NCBI GenBank assembly: GCA_050014815.1
Contig: JBEKCP010000124.1
Coordinates: 1 to 11,106 of the forward strand
Reading direction: 5' to 3'
Source: JBEKCP01 sp050014815
Lineage (GTDB): Bacteria; Planctomycetota; Planctomycetia; Pirellulales; Thermoguttaceae
Length of the DNA: 11,106 bases
The position numbers and the translations under genes were made by a program. Each line of letters starts with the position of its first letter. The first letter of the stretch is position 1. Of this stretch, positions 10,953 to 11,106 are shown in pieces. The notes beneath the pieces were generated by a model. That model was not told the origin of the DNA and ran no database searches. It saw nothing but the letters and a program-made list of their open reading frames with translations.

Positions 10953-11106
10953 ATGTTGCGATACCTTACCGCCGGCGAATCTCACGGCAAGGCCCTGGTG
11001 GCCCTAGTAGACGGCTTCCCCGCCGGGGTGCAACTCAGAGCCGAGGCGATCGACGCCGAGCTTCTGCGGCGCCAGGGCGGCTACGGCCGGGGCGGCCGGC
11101 AGCAGA
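10953..11106 (+). CDS. aroC: Chorismate synthase, N-terminal 51 codons (partial)
   Basis: The frame runs off the right edge. MLRYLTAGESHGKALVALVD (1-20) followed by GFPAGVQL and LRRQGGYGRGGRQQ (38-51) is the chorismate synthase N-terminus, which converts EPSP to chorismate with reduced FMN, the last shared step toward aromatic amino acids. The GESHG motif (8-12) carrying a conserved active-site histidine is intact. The 'RRQ.GyGRG.R' wording is closer to Bacillus-type than E. coli-type AroC. The start ATG 10953 is fixed by homology; no strong Shine-Dalgarno sequence is visible. It lies 78 bases after the nucleotidyltransferase stop. A TAGAAT at 10921-10926 could be a -10 but lacks a matching -35. 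Confidence 0.93.
   Translation, partial: MLRYLTAGESHGKALVALVDGFPAGVQLRAEAIDAELLRRQGGYGRGGRQQ

Overview
This GC-rich window (roughly two thirds G+C by eye) looks like chromosomal DNA of a planctomycete, probably of the Pirellulales type. That placement is inferred from several things: short 'DPIV...NYDL' proteins, a GH10-like protein, zinc-ribbon/DUF4870 proteins, purC and aroC of long or Gram-positive-like type, and many low-complexity intergenic repeats. No rRNA, tRNA, CRISPR array, transposase or phage gene was seen.

Layout. (1) 1-2781, all minus strand: an accessory stretch of small genes. Reading downstream from 2781 these are a 63-aa DPI/NYDL protein, a doubtful coupled ORF, a BrnT-like toxin overlapping an RHH-type antitoxin (ATGA overlap), a remnant copy of the DPI protein tail, a 144-aa unknown, a zinc-ribbon/membrane-anchor protein, and two small unknowns, the last running off the left edge. 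(2) 2836-3124: a repeat-rich divergent intergenic region that also carries the promoter of the next gene. (3) 3125-6007, plus strand: a 594-aa FHA-GAF-PP2C (SpoIIE/RsbU-type) phosphatase with a 13-unit heptanucleotide repeat inside its coding sequence, then a YdhF-like aldo/keto reductase. (4) 6086-8071, minus strand: a GH10-like TIM-barrel protein with an altered acid/base site, followed by an exported NIPSNAP-family protein. (5) 8320-11106, plus strand: purC (SAICAR synthetase); a likely three-gene operon of a zinc-ribbon/DUF4870 membrane protein, a 70-aa protein and an MNT/AbiEii-like nucleotidyltransferase; and the 5' end of aroC (chorismate synthase).

How the parts may work together. purC and aroC are housekeeping genes. 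Around them lie two small-gene pairs with toxin-antitoxin architecture: BrnT-like/RHH, and 70-aa/nucleotidyltransferase. The feature most worth attention is the phosphatase gene. Its FHA domain is joined to the GAF-PP2C part by a 7-bp tandem repeat (13 units, 91 bp). Because 7 is not a multiple of 3, gain or loss of one unit would stop translation just after the repeat. The stop codon met after a one-unit loss overlaps an in-frame ATG of the GAF-PP2C half (TGATG). The sequence therefore has the layout of a slippage-controlled switch between a fused and a split (or truncated) signalling protein. The same gene has a -35/-10 pair placed so that transcription would start at or one base before the ATG, with no ribosome binding site, so it may be leaderless.

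Several promoters of the form TTGnnn-N17/18-TA(G/C)nnT can be read by eye at sensible distances from starts. All homology statements rest on motif recognition, without database searches.
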